Below are positions 33,238 to 42,900 of a stretch of DNA of 64,000 bases, piece after piece (position 1 is the stretch's first letter; every line of letters begins with the position of its first letter). Position numbers and translations under genes: made by a program. The notes beneath the pieces were generated by a model. The model saw nothing but the letters and a program-made list of their open reading frames with translations. It made no database searches and was not told the origin of the DNA. Source of the DNA: Geobacter sp. UBA698 (GTDB lineage Bacteria > Desulfobacterota > Desulfuromonadia > Geobacterales > Pseudopelobacteraceae); contig DBMM01000112.1 of assembly GCA_002298925.1 (NCBI GenBank), forward strand, positions 1 through 64,000. Reading direction: 5' to 3'.

Positions 33238-36200
33238 TCACTCGGTAACCAGCTGTTCCCCTGCCCCGGCGGTCACCGCGGCGATCCACCCCCGGACTAT
33301 ATTGGTGTCACGGCCGCCGAGCTGCTCAGCCAGTTGCCGGCGCAGCGGCGTAGGGAGGTTGCGGCGGGGGTCCCCCGGAGAGAGGAGCGGGGCGTGGGCC
33401 TCGCCGGAGCCGTAATGTCCGGTGAGGGGGTTGACGGAGAACTCCCGGGCATGCTTGGCGGCAATGGCTTCGGTACGGCGCCACTGACCGCTCTCCCGAT
33501 CGAAACGGATCTGCAGAGTGCTGCCGTAGGCCTTGACCAGCTCGTAGATGTGGGTCACCTTGTTGCGGGCCAGCATCAGCTCCGCAGCCAGCTGCTCCCG
33601 CTCGGCCCGGGTGAAGTTCCCCAGACGCCCCGCCTCGATCTTGACGGCCAGCGGATCGTCACCGGTTTTGGCAGCTCGGGTACGGACTTCCTTGTGGGCC
33701 TGACTGAGCAGCGCCAGGGATGTCTCGTCCAGCCTGCGGGCATGGCGTTCGTTGCCATGGAGCTCCTCGACAGCGGTGACAACATCGGCCGGCAGGTCCG
33801 CCGACTCGTCCAACCCCGGGGCATGGGAACCGAGCAGCAGCATCACCAGGCGATAGCAGTTATGGTCCCAACTGGCCATGGCCCGCATGGCACGCCCCCG
33901 CAGCTGCTGCCAGGCGGTGACATTGCGGGTGGCGGTGGCGTCGATCAGCACGTTGGGCCTGATGACGTTCCAGCCGGTCCGGGCCCAGGGGGAGACGATG
34001 ATCATGTTCACCGGCAGGGAATCCGCATCGACGATGCGGGCGGTCAGTTCGTACATCAGCTGCTTGCGGTCACCTTCGGCCATCCGGATCACGAAAAACT
34101 TCTGCAGCTCGCCGTTCACCTGCCGCAGTTCGGCCAGGTGGGCCCCGCGGAAGCGGGTGGCGATCATGGCATAGTCGAAGAAGGTGGCGACCCATTTGGC
34201 CAGGTACTGGTGCTTGAGGTCAAGGCGCGCCAGGAGTTTCTCCCCCAGCAGACCGAGACCGGCTCGCTGGATCTGGCGGCGGAACCCCTTGATAACTTCA
34301 CGGTTGAATTCATCGAACCGTGCGGCATGGACCTCACCCAGCCCCGCCACGTAAAGTTTCAGGACATCAATCAGGTACGCCCCCAGTTCAGCACCAGCGG
34401 CCTCCCCCAGCTCCAGCCCCTGGGTCACCAGGCCGAACAGGGCACTCCCCTGCTGACCGAGGATGATCTCCTGGTGGATGAATTCGGCGATCTGTTCGGG
34501 GAGCGGTTGCTTCTCGTCCCAGGGGAGGTAGATTTCCCCGGAAAGGACCGCCATGGGAGTGAACCTGCCGTCGCCGAGCATCTGGGCGAACAGGCCGGCG
34601 ACGCCGCTGTAGGTTGGGGCTGCCACTCCCTCCTCCCAGTGGATCCGCTTGCCCGCATCGAAGATGATCACCCCTGACACCGGCCTGATCGAACGCTCGG
34701 CCTCGACAATCGCCTTGATGCAGTCGACCCGCCCCTCCCCGGCCCGCAGGTAGAAGCTCTTCAGGCTGTCGTACAGGCCGACAATGGTGCTGGCCAGGCC
34801 GTCCCGCACCAGTTCTGCCAACCGGGCCTCGGAGGACGACTCGGCCGGAAGCCGGCGGATAGCTTCCCCGTCGAAGCAGGTGGCGAAGCCAGGCACATGC
34901 AGGCGCCGGGCAATGTCGGGCAGGTAGATCTGGCCACGAAGTTTGTCGCGGATCTCCTCCAGCCGGGTGCAGAGGGTGGCAAAGCGCTGGAGCCGATCTT
35001 CACGCTCCTCCGGAAGAAACTCGTCCGCCTCGCCTGTCAGCAAGGCCTCGTCCGACCAGTTGCGGGCCAGCTGCACCAGGGTGATCAGGTGCAGCTCGTT
35101 CATGGCGAGGTTGCCGCCCGACTCCCAGGAAGTGAGCCGCTCTGCCAGGGCCTGGTCGCGCTCCGGGTGTCCCGCGTACATGTGCAGGAGATCCCGCCCC
35201 AGAGCTACCCGCTCCTCCAGGGGAATGGCGGCGAAGAAGCCGCGCAGCCGTTCGCTCCCCGCCAGCTCCACAAACCGGCGGATGGCCAGCTTGTACTCAT
35301 CCAGCAGCAGCCGCACCCGCTGCTCCCGGTCGGAATAGGCAAAGGGGACCCCCAGCTCGGCGAAGGGGGCAACGAAACCATAGGCAATCAGGTCCGCCGC
35401 CGGCATGGTGTAGACCAGCTGCAGGCCGAGCCGGGCGAAACGACGGCGATAAGCGGTGGCGGTGCCGGAAAAGCCGATCACCCCGGTCAGGCTGCCGTCA
35501 CGCAACCACTCGGTCAGCAGGCGGGTCACCGCAGCCGATATGCTCTTCAGGTCCTCCACCACCTTGTGAACCTCATCGAGGACCACATAGCGGATGGCGT
35601 TCCCCTGGAGAAACGCTTCGATGGAGTTCTGGTCGAAGCCCCCCTTCCCCGTTGCCGAGCCGGTCTGGGCCAGGGCAGCGTAGGTCATGACGATCACCGC
35701 CGGCGAAATGCCGGTGGCCGCCACCTCCGCTTCCAGGGCTGCCGTGGTGCCGGTGAAGATCATGTCCGGAGCCATCCGGAGCCCGGTCGACTTGTGGCAG
35801 AGCTCGCCGAACCACTGCTGCTGGTAGTTGACGGTGGGAACCAGCACCAGGATCGACTGGCCGGGAGCGAGGGTGCGCAGCCAGTCCTGAATGCACATCA
35901 TGCCGATCAGGGTCTTGCCGCTGCCGGTCGGGGCCTCGATCACCTGCCCCTGGTAGCCGTAGCCGCGGAAGATGGCAAAGGCGTCGTTCTGGTAGGGTCG
36001 GGGGAAGAGTGAACCGATCAGGTCCGCATGGTGCCAGGGAATCAGGTCGGGGGCCACCGAGGGGGGACCCAGCAGCTCCCGGGCGGCCGAGGTGAACAGG
36101 TCCGCCGTCTCGGCGCCGAAACCGCTCAACTGGCCGAGGAACTCCCGGAAACCGTCCCGGCGGTCGACGATGGCCGCCAGGCCGTGGAAACCGGCCTGTT

Positions 36201-36879
36201 CGAAGTAACGGTAGAGCTCCTCACCCAGCAGCGCCTCGAGCCCGGCCTGGTCGAGATTGATGGCGATGTAGACCCGGTGGGTGCGGCAGTACCCCTTATC
36301 CCCGCCGGTCACGTGCCCCGAAGCCAGCAGGTTTTTCAGGTGATCCCGCAGTACCTCCTCCCGGACGTCGGCCAGCAGGTGCAGTTCGTTCACGCGACTG
36401 GTCAGGTTGTCCGGGGAAAGGGGCAGCGTCGATTCCTGCAGCACCTCGACGATCAGGTCTTCGATCAGCCGCCAGCGGAGACGCTTGTCAAGGGTCAGGG
36501 CCAGGGGCACCCGGGAGGGAGCGATGTCGTGCATGTGGTGGAAGGGGTGGTGCAGGGCGACCAGGTTGCGCAGGGAGGCCTGGAGCAGAGTTTCCCGGCG
36601 TTCCGCCAGGGCGTGGCGCAGGATGGCGATAGTGCGGCCGTAGTAGCGGGCCAGGATGTAGAAGCGCTCGCGCATGGCGGCAAAGTCACCCCGCGCCAGG
36701 TCCTTCTCGAAATCCCGGTGAATCGATTCAGCAAACCCCTGGGCCTGCCAGTAGCGGGACGGGGTGACGGCCGAGGCCGGTGCCGTGGCGGCAAGTTCTG
36801 CCAGCGGCTCCATCAACGGTGCAGGTTCACTGTCCAGGGTCGCTTCCAGTACCTCTTCGCGCAGGTCGTTTCTGTCCAT
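33238..36879 (-). CDS. Large SF2 DEAD/DEAH-type helicase
   Basis: 1213 residues. A helical region of about 290 residues without known domain precedes the helicase core: FPRPYQNDA (Q-like), Walker A EAPTGSGKT at 315-322, LVLVPTVNYQQQW, Walker B VLDEVH at 433-438, and SGTAT at 471. A very long insertion (about 500 residues) separates the core halves before ATRNVTAWQQLRGRAMR (motif VI). The layout suggests a DNA or RNA translocase with a large specificity module. GGAAGGGATG precedes ATG 36879. It lies 68 bases after the CheY-like gene and 150 before the kinase gene. Confidence 0.85.
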   Translation of the reverse strand: MDRNDLREEVLEATLDSEPAPLMEPLAELAATAPASAVTPSRYWQAQGFAESIHRDFEKDLARGDFAAMRERFYILARYYGRTIAILRHALAERRETLLQASLRNLVALHHPFHHMHDIAPSRVPLALTLDKRLRWRLIEDLIVEVLQESTLPLSPDNLTSRVNELHLLADVREEVLRDHLKNLLASGHVTGGDKGYCRTHRVYIAINLDQAGLEALLGEELYRYFEQAGFHGLAAIVDRRDGFREFLGQLSGFGAETADLFTSAARELLGPPSVAPDLIPWHHADLIGSLFPRPYQNDAFAIFRGYGYQGQVIEAPTGSGKTLIGMMCIQDWLRTLAPGQSILVLVPTVNYQQQWFGELCHKSTGLRMAPDMIFTGTTAALEAEVAATGISPAVIVMTYAALAQTGSATGKGGFDQNSIEAFLQGNAIRYVVLDEVHKVVEDLKSISAAVTRLLTEWLRDGSLTGVIGFSGTATAYRRRFARLGLQLVYTMPAADLIAYGFVAPFAELGVPFAYSDREQRVRLLLDEYKLAIRRFVELAGSERLRGFFAAIPLEERVALGRDLLHMYAGHPERDQALAERLTSWESGGNLAMNELHLITLVQLARNWSDEALLTGEADEFLPEEREDRLQRFATLCTRLEEIRDKLRGQIYLPDIARRLHVPGFATCFDGEAIRRLPAESSSEARLAELVRDGLASTIVGLYDSLKSFYLRAGEGRVDCIKAIVEAERSIRPVSGVIIFDAGKRIHWEEGVAAPTYSGVAGLFAQMLGDGRFTPMAVLSGEIYLPWDEKQPLPEQIAEFIHQEIILGQQGSALFGLVTQGLELGEAAGAELGAYLIDVLKLYVAGLGEVHAARFDEFNREVIKGFRRQIQRAGLGLLGEKLLARLDLKHQYLAKWVATFFDYAMIATRFRGAHLAELRQVNGELQKFFVIRMAEGDRKQLMYELTARIVDADSLPVNMIIVSPWARTGWNVIRPNVLIDATATRNVTAWQQLRGRAMRAMASWDHNCYRLVMLLLGSHAPGLDESADLPADVVTAVEELHGNERHARRLDETSLALLSQAHKEVRTRAAKTGDDPLAVKIEAGRLGNFTRAEREQLAAELMLARNKVTHIYELVKAYGSTLQIRFDRESGQWRRTEAIAAKHAREFSVNPLTGHYGSGEAHAPLLSPGDPRRNLPTPLRRQLAEQLGGRDTNIVRGWIAAVTAGAGEQLVTE

Positions 36880-36946
36880 GGCGTGGCATCCCTTCCTTGC
36901 GGAAAACAATCACTATCAAACGATCAGCAGGGCCTCCCCTTTCAGG

Positions 36947-37339
36947 TCACGGGACAGCGGCCAGCCTGCCGTTGCGGATCAGCGCTACCCGCACCCGCTC
37001 GATCAGTTCCCGTGGGCTGAACGGCTTGATGATGTAGTCATCCGCCCCCCCGGAGAGCCCCTTGATCACGTCCGCCTCCTGTCCTTTGGCCGTCAGCAGG
37101 ATCATCACCGGTGCTCCGCCGCCAAGCAGCTCCCTTACCTCCGCCACCACCTGGTAGCCATCCTTCTTCGGCATCATCACATCGACAATCATCAGGTCCG
37201 GGCGCTCGGCCAGGGCCTTCGTAACCCCCTCCTCACCGTCGCGGGCGGTGGAAACCTGGTAGCCCGCCTTGGCCAGTTTCACCTCCAGCAGGTGGAGCAC
37301 ATCTGCCTCGTCGTCAATCGCCAGGATACGTATTGTCAT
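36947..37339 (-). CDS. CheY-like single-domain response regulator
   Basis: 130 residues, receiver domain only. Acidic pocket IDDE near residue 9, phosphoacceptor Asp in LMIVDVMMPKKDG, Thr in LLTAKG and Lys in IIKPFSPREL. It has no DNA-binding or enzyme output, so it acts by protein binding. GGAGAGGTG lies just before ATG 37339; upstream in-frame starts were rejected. It is the first gene of the group with helicase and kinase, and its partner kinase is likely the one at 31112. Confidence 0.92.
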   Translation of the reverse strand: MTIRILAIDDEADVLHLLEVKLAKAGYQVSTARDGEEGVTKALAERPDLMIVDVMMPKKDGYQVVAEVRELLGGGAPVMILLTAKGQEADVIKGLSGGADDYIIKPFSPRELIERVRVALIRNGRLAAVP

Positions 37340-37440
37340 GACACCTCTCCTCGGAACAGGTACCTGATCGCCGGATAACACTGTCTACTTGAGACCTGCC
37401 AACTCAATATTTCTCTTTAGCCAACCATGAGCTGCATATC

Positions 37441-37941
37441 TTATTGCGCAGTCCCTTTACCTGATCGTATGAATTGAGCAGCTTGTTCATCTATCACACC
37501 TTTCTTCACAGCCTGATCAATAAGAAACTTCTCGACCACTCCACCCTCATCAACCAAAAATAGTTTACGCTCTCCTGTCGCTTCCATGCTCCCCTTGAAT
37601 ACTGCAAGCCGAGATGGAAATCCGGATAAATTCCCTTGATTATCCACCACAATTCCGTTGTATCCGAGGATTGAGGGAATAACGGTTGTTTTTTCAAATT
37701 TCTCGATTACCGGTGCCTTGTTAAGGAAATCCTTCAACTGGTCCATAGCATCTTTAGCTTCCAAAATATAAGCGGGATTCGGACGTCCGGAGTAAAGAAG
37801 GACCGTAACCTTCAATCCTGCTTTATCAGTGCTCATTTCACTGGCCTGTATGCCGCCGGCAAGGCAGAGGAGCACGGATAACATGGTAATTACAGACATG
37901 TATTTAGGATAAGCAATTAGTGTCTTAGCTAAACTGGGCAT
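37441..37941 (-). CDS. Exported hypothetical protein with YSGRPNP motif
   Basis: 166 residues. An N-terminal hydrophobic segment (VITMLSVLLCLAGGIQAS) looks like a signal peptide. The mature start VTVLLYSGRPNPAYIL is distinctive, followed by a short alpha/beta body. AAAGGAGGTACGTCC precedes ATG 37941. It lies 25 bases after the Cys-rich lipoprotein gene, so the two form an operon. No function is known. The two proteins are probably functional partners (inference from coupling and both being exported). Confidence 0.75.
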   Translation of the reverse strand: MPSLAKTLIAYPKYMSVITMLSVLLCLAGGIQASEMSTDKAGLKVTVLLYSGRPNPAYILEAKDAMDQLKDFLNKAPVIEKFEKTTVIPSILGYNGIVVDNQGNLSGFPSRLAVFKGSMEATGERKLFLVDEGGVVEKFLIDQAVKKGVIDEQAAQFIRSGKGTAQ

Positions 37942-37966
37942 GGACGTACCTCCTTTAACGATTTAA

Positions 37967-38548
37967 TTATTGTATTTTTTCATGTCCGTTGCCTTGTACG
38001 CTGTCGGAGCAGGAACAGAAATAGCCGCAAAATTCACTGTAGCAATAGGCGCCACATCTGTTTGCTGTTTCAGGGTTGGATATGGGATTCGAGGAATTAT
38101 CAACATTCGTAGCCTGTGTCCCGCCGGGTTTATGTGACCACATACCGCCGCTGTCCAGGCGATACCAATGATAATCGTTTCCTGAATAAAATGGCGCAGT
38201 ACAACCGGGAGCTACGCAAGGAGCGACAACAAAGGCAATCTTATCTTTATTGCAGGAGCAGACACCCGATGCCGGTAATGGTTTGAGACCATCAGCAAGC
38301 GCGGCATTATATACGCCAGTGCAGGTGATAGGCATTGAATACTGTGCGGCTGCAGCCCTGCCGGGCTGAGCGAAGGTATCTGTCCGCTTGTTATTGCCAT
38401 AGTTATAGCAATTGTTATGATCCTGAACGGTCCCTCCGTCATTCCAATAGGAAGGACTATAGGGTGGCACACTGCAACATCCTGACAGTAAAGCAAGTAA
38501 TCCGATAAGAAACATGTTCGCGAATACCGTCTCCTTGTTTTTCATCAT
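37967..38548 (-). CDS. Cys-rich lipoprotein with WSHKPG motif
   Basis: 193 residues. The lipobox LLSGC (Cys near 24) marks it as a lipoprotein. It contains about 14 Cys in the mature part, a centre reading YHWYRLDSGGMWSHKPGG, and a C-terminus FCGYFCSCSD. The motif pattern belongs to a family of small secreted proteins, but its name is not recalled with certainty. AAGGAGGTT precedes ATGATG; the second ATG (38545) is equally possible. It is first in an operon with the YSGRPNP protein. Confidence 0.75.
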   Translation of the reverse strand: MMKNKETVFANMFLIGLLALLSGCCSVPPYSPSYWNDGGTVQDHNNCYNYGNNKRTDTFAQPGRAAAAQYSMPITCTGVYNAALADGLKPLPASGVCSCNKDKIAFVVAPCVAPGCTAPFYSGNDYHWYRLDSGGMWSHKPGGTQATNVDNSSNPISNPETANRCGAYCYSEFCGYFCSCSDSVQGNGHEKIQ

Positions 38549-38754
38549 AACCTCCTTTCTGGGTAGGGGAGAGGTTTACTCCCTTATAGTTTGTTGATCT
38601 GGGTAGCTGCATACGGACGTTCTGATCTAATTTTACATCCTCACCAATTAACGCGCTGGAAAGCGGCATCATTTTCATTTTGTTAAACCATGAGCCACCA
38701 CTATCAACCCCACTAGCACCTGCCCCCTCTCTGAGCGCAGAAAATCTTCTTCGA

Positions 38755-38935
38755 TAGCTGCATCTCGAAACCCACCGCAAAGCATAATAATATCGTAATG
38801 CTACATATACTTTAAAAACTATTAAATCATTGTCAAGCCGCAGACGGCAAATATCTACAAGTGCCACTTCAAGCCTTACGCAATTAAATTTTCCAAGTGC
38901 CAATTATACTGTTCTCAGGGAATCGATCTATTCAT
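38755..38935. repeat. Intergenic repeat, copy 2 (partner at 8515)
   Basis: It shares ordered blocks with 8515-8690, including CATTGTCAAGCCGCAGAC and TTATACTGTTCTCAGG at conserved distance. On the minus strand TTGACA (38830-38835) points to the lipoprotein gene. Downstream on that strand both copies contain GCGGTGGG-TTCGAG, which in one frame gives GFE-plus short conserved peptides of 18-20 residues ending at a stop. Confidence 0.6.
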
Positions 38936-39000
38936 CGAGACGGCAAGCCAAGGCCAAGCCGTCCGCGGAATCGGCGCAAAAATGTTGATCATCGCAGCGA

Positions 39001-39162
39001 GAGGCGCTCGTTGACCTGATGCTTTGCTACCGCGATGTCTCGGCGTGGAATGAGATGTCAAACTCTTCGAAAACCTGCCGGATTAAGTGCAGAAGTCTGT
39101 TTAAGGAGATTGTGAAACATTTTGAAGATCGGACGGAAGAATTGAAAGGTGTGAAGAATTGA
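39001..39162 (+). pseudogene. Possible remnant of a TPR/DUF4071-type protein
   Basis: A 53-codon open stretch reads EALVDLMLCYRDVSAWNEM and then a Lys-rich tail. The opening resembles the repeat unit LVDLMLSYRxVKAWDEM of DUF4071/TPR proteins. There is no start codon in frame with a ribosome site and no longer context, so this is at best a remnant. Confidence 0.3.
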
Positions 39163-39233
39163 TAGATGCTCGATGGGTGATGCGGTTTATTTTGGCGGTT
39201 TGCTTTCACTACGTTTGATGCGCAATTTCCGAC

Positions 39234-39449
39234 TCACCTCCCTTTAAGATCAGATTGATTCAGATAACCCATAATGAATATCCCACCGGAAATGACTGTG
39301 GCAATGCAGGCCACCGTAAACGCCAGCGACTTCCCGTGCCACAATCCCTCAAACCAGCGCATGAACTGATCTGCAAGCACAGACGCATTTCCGCCATATG
39401 TTTTCACTTCATGCAGGTATCGCTTGGAATTCAGAAATTCTTCAACCAT
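39234..39449 (-). CDS. Small two-helix membrane protein
   Basis: From ATG 39449 it encodes 71 residues with one C-terminal helix (LAFTVACIATVISGGIFIMG). The open frame continues upstream to 39572 with a second helix, YNLIAFVILLVGLGSAVLIYR, preceded by IKFTFPQGP. The natural start would be ATA at 39572 (ATA AAA ATT AAA), since no ATG/GTG/TTG occurs there. The full protein would have 112 residues. Either an AUA start is used, or the start codon is mutated. Function unknown. Confidence 0.55.
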   Translation of the reverse strand: MVEEFLNSKRYLHEVKTYGGNASVLADQFMRWFEGLWHGKSLAFTVACIATVISGGIFIMGYLNQSDLKGR

Positions 39450-39572
39450 GGCGTTGTCAGGAATGATTTCCGCCGTCCGGTAAATCAGAACGGCACTACC
39501 CAGTCCAACCAGGAGTATAACGAAGGCAATCAGGTTATAGGGGCCTTGGGGAAATGTGAATTTAATTTTTAT

Positions 39573-39920
39573 GATATTTTCTCGGCACCTGTATCCAACG
39601 GCCAGACAAGAAGTTTGTCAAAGTTTGTTTCAATATGATTCTTTTTGACTCAAACGATATCAATACAAACCAAAACCACCACAACTGGAACCAAACAGGA
39701 AAAAAAGGTTTCATGCGAGAGAACTCATTTTGACTCAATCTGCATCACAATGGCACCATAGCCACCATATCAACAACAGTTCAAGCAGACTTAAATTTAT
39801 CTCAATTCAAATCCACTGAATCAATCTGCATCAAATTGACTTAATAGCGATCAGATCGTCAAAGTTTGTGCGGTTACGATCTGCCACTTACAATGGTTTC
39901 CGATTCGGCAGAGACGAGTG
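39573..39920. other. AT-rich intergenic stretch with repeated short motifs
   Basis: GTCAAAGTTTGT occurs at 39617-39628 and 39858-39869. TCAATCTGCATCA occurs at 39735-39747 and 39821-39833. TGACTCAA or TGAATCAA occurs three times. The repeats lie upstream of the small membrane protein on the minus strand and downstream of tamB. They may be regulator sites. No gene seen. Confidence 0.45.
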
Positions 39921-42900
39921 CTATTTGAATTCAATTTTGTAGTACAGATCCACGCCGCTTGCGTTGATGCCGCTCTGGGTTTCGATCTGCCATTTTTTGA
40001 AGAAATCGTATCTCAGCAGGAACAGGTTACCGCCGGTAAAGATGGATCTGCCGTAACTGAAATACAACTCCGGGGTCAGGTACTTTCCGACAGTGACCAT
40101 GGTCTGGGAAACACCGCCGCTCTGGACGACAGGGGTGCTGCCCCCGGGCGTTACCTGGATCGGTTTATAACCCATGTAACCCGCAGACGGTCGTCCGCCC
40201 GACTGGACCTCCAAAGTACTCAGCCCCAAGCGACTCTTGATCTGATCCTGCAGGACCCTGGACTGGGACGATGAAAGCAGCATACCGGCGGCACGGGTCA
40301 TCATGTCAACCTGTTCGGTGCTGCCGCCCCCCAGCGGGCGCCCCTGAACAACATAGGAGAGGATATCCACATCCGGCATAGCCGGTTCCGAGTAAAGTTT
40401 GATGAGCGGCTTCTCCAGCGTGCCGCTTACAATCACGCCGGCACGCACGTCACCCATGGTGCGCACCGCCAGGATATCCATGGTCGGCTGGTTGAGGGGG
40501 CTGTCGGGGTAAAAGAGTCGGCCGCGCACGATCTCCAGATTGACGCCATAGGTCTGGTAGCGCCCCTTGATGACCTTGATCTCGCCGCGGCTGCTGACCC
40601 GGTCTAGGCTGTGCATGGTCAGGTCAATGCTGCCGCCCAGCTGGGCATCAATCCCTTCCAGCTTGACAAATACCCGCTCGCCCAATACAAGCCGCACCTG
40701 CGCATCCAGCTCCCAGGGCAACCTTTTTGCGGCAACCCGAGGTTTCCCTTCCAAGATAACGTCACCGCTGGCGGTAACGGCCTTTTTGGCCGGTGGACCG
40801 GTAATGCTGAATTCCGGCAGATGCAGTTCGCCACGCACAACAAGCTTTTGTGGCGTCCCTTCAAAGGTCAACTGTGGCGAGCACTGAACCTGAAATTCAG
40901 GGAAGTAAACCGTCTGGAACCTGTCGCCCTTCAAGGTGCCGCTGAATCCGGCGACCCGGGCTCCTGCCAGCCGTAACTGGGCCGTTCCTGTAATGGAGCC
41001 GGCACCGGACAGAGCCCGGAAACTGTCGATTAGGAGCAGGTTCTTTTCCAGACGGGCTGTCAACTCCACATCTTTGACATGGATGCCGGCACTGGGCAAA
41101 TAGGCACCGGCGCCGCTCAGACGGAGTGTGCCGAACGGCTGCGGGTCGGCCCAGCGTCCGCCGATTTTCAGGTCAAGATCCAGCTTAGCGAGACTCTCCT
41201 GGAGAATGTCCGGAAACAGGGCCGCGAGCAGCCCGTTTTCCTGCAACTGCCCGTTCAACGTGGCCTGCACAGCCCCTTCGGAATTCACTGCCAACGGCAA
41301 GCGTCCCGCCAGCGGCAGCTGAAAACTGCCCCGCAGCTGTCCAGTTTTGGCGGCATCCAGGACAAAGCTACCCCGCAGAGCTTCGCCACGCCAATTCCAG
41401 GTTGATGAGGCAGAGCTGAGTTCAACCGACAGCTCCCCCTCCGGCCGCTCCCAGCGCAGTTTTCCCTGGCCGATGGCACTGCTGCCCTCCAGCTCGAAGC
41501 GCTGCCCCGGCAACAGCCTGCCGGCCGCCCGCCCGTTGAGGCGTCCGTCCAGCCGCAGGTCGGCCGGCAGCCAGGGCTTAAGCAGCGCCAGGTCAAGCTC
41601 CTTCAGTTCCAGAGAGATAACCCCCTGGTCGGGCAGTTCCAGGCGGGCCGGTGCGGCTGAGGCTATCTTCGCCTGCAGTGCGGCCCCGTTAGCCAACTGC
41701 AGCTGAACCGAGCCCTGCAGACCGCGCTCGCCGGCTGTTGCGGTCAAATCGCCGCGCTGCACTGTCACGCTGCGTCCGGCAGTGGTGAACGTCCCCTGAA
41801 GAGAGGCGGCGCTGCTCAGCTCAAGCCGCTCTCCCGGCAGAAGATTCAAGCGCATGCTGCCGGTACTTGCACCGGACATCTTCAGGTCTTGCAGCCATTC
41901 CGAACCCCTGGCAAGATTTAGACCGATCCAGCGGGAGTGGACCACACCCCGCAGCGGATTTCCGCGCAGATCAGCGGCAAGCTCAAGGCGCTCCGCCCCG
42001 GATCCGGTAAGCGAAAGCAGAGACAGGGCCAGATGCTCACCATCCGCAGTCAGAGCGGCAGGTGCCGCCAATGACCAGGATCCGACGCTGTCATGCCCTG
42101 AAAAATCGATTACTTTTCCACTCCAGACACCCTGGGCGTACCCCCCGGACAGTGCCAGCCGCGCCGTATTTCCATTCGTGCTCACCATGACGCTGATCCT
42201 GTGGTTCACAGCGATTCCGTCCCCCTGCAGGCTTAACCTGTCGGCCTGAAACCTGCCCCAGGCCACCTGCCGAAGTTCCCCGGAAACTAGCAGCGAATAG
42301 TCCCGCCCCTCCTCCAGGCGGGCAGTCAGATCGGCACCAGCCATGCGGGCATCATCCATGGCCAGGACGCTGCCATGAACAGTGACGGCTCCGCTCGGGC
42401 GTTGCCCGCGCCAGGCCAGCCACCCCTCGGCCCGCACTTCCCCGTGAGTTCCGGGAACCAGCCGGGAGAGGTCATCAACTCTGGCCATGACCGACAGACG
42501 TCTGTTGAGTTCACCGGCTCCATGGATCGTGAAGCCCCTGCCCTGCAGATCCAGACGGCGGACGATCACATCCTCAGCGCTAAAGTCGGCGTCCACCCCA
42601 CCGGTCAGGGACTGGCCGTGCAGACGGCTTTCCAGAAGGGAGCCTGCCAGCGTGCCCCGCTGGTCAGCCTGTCCAATCCGTATCAGGCTGCCGTTGAGAT
42701 CGAAATTAACCACACCGGTCCAATCCGGCGCAATATGGGCCGGATTAAGCCCCCGCCCTTTCAGCTGCGTGCGCAGGGAAATGCCGTGACTCCAGTCAGC
42801 CTCCAGCCCCCCTTGCAGTGTTCCATCCAAAAGCAACCCGGTCAGAGAAGTCAGCTTGATCCCGCTGGCATTGCCCTGGTAATCTGCGGAGACATGGGCC

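Noticed and set aside
33226..34677. 483-codon plus-strand ORF opposite the helicase
   Set aside because: Shadow of helicase codons, with no ribosome site or family signal. The same holds for 34897-36012 and 36028-37020.
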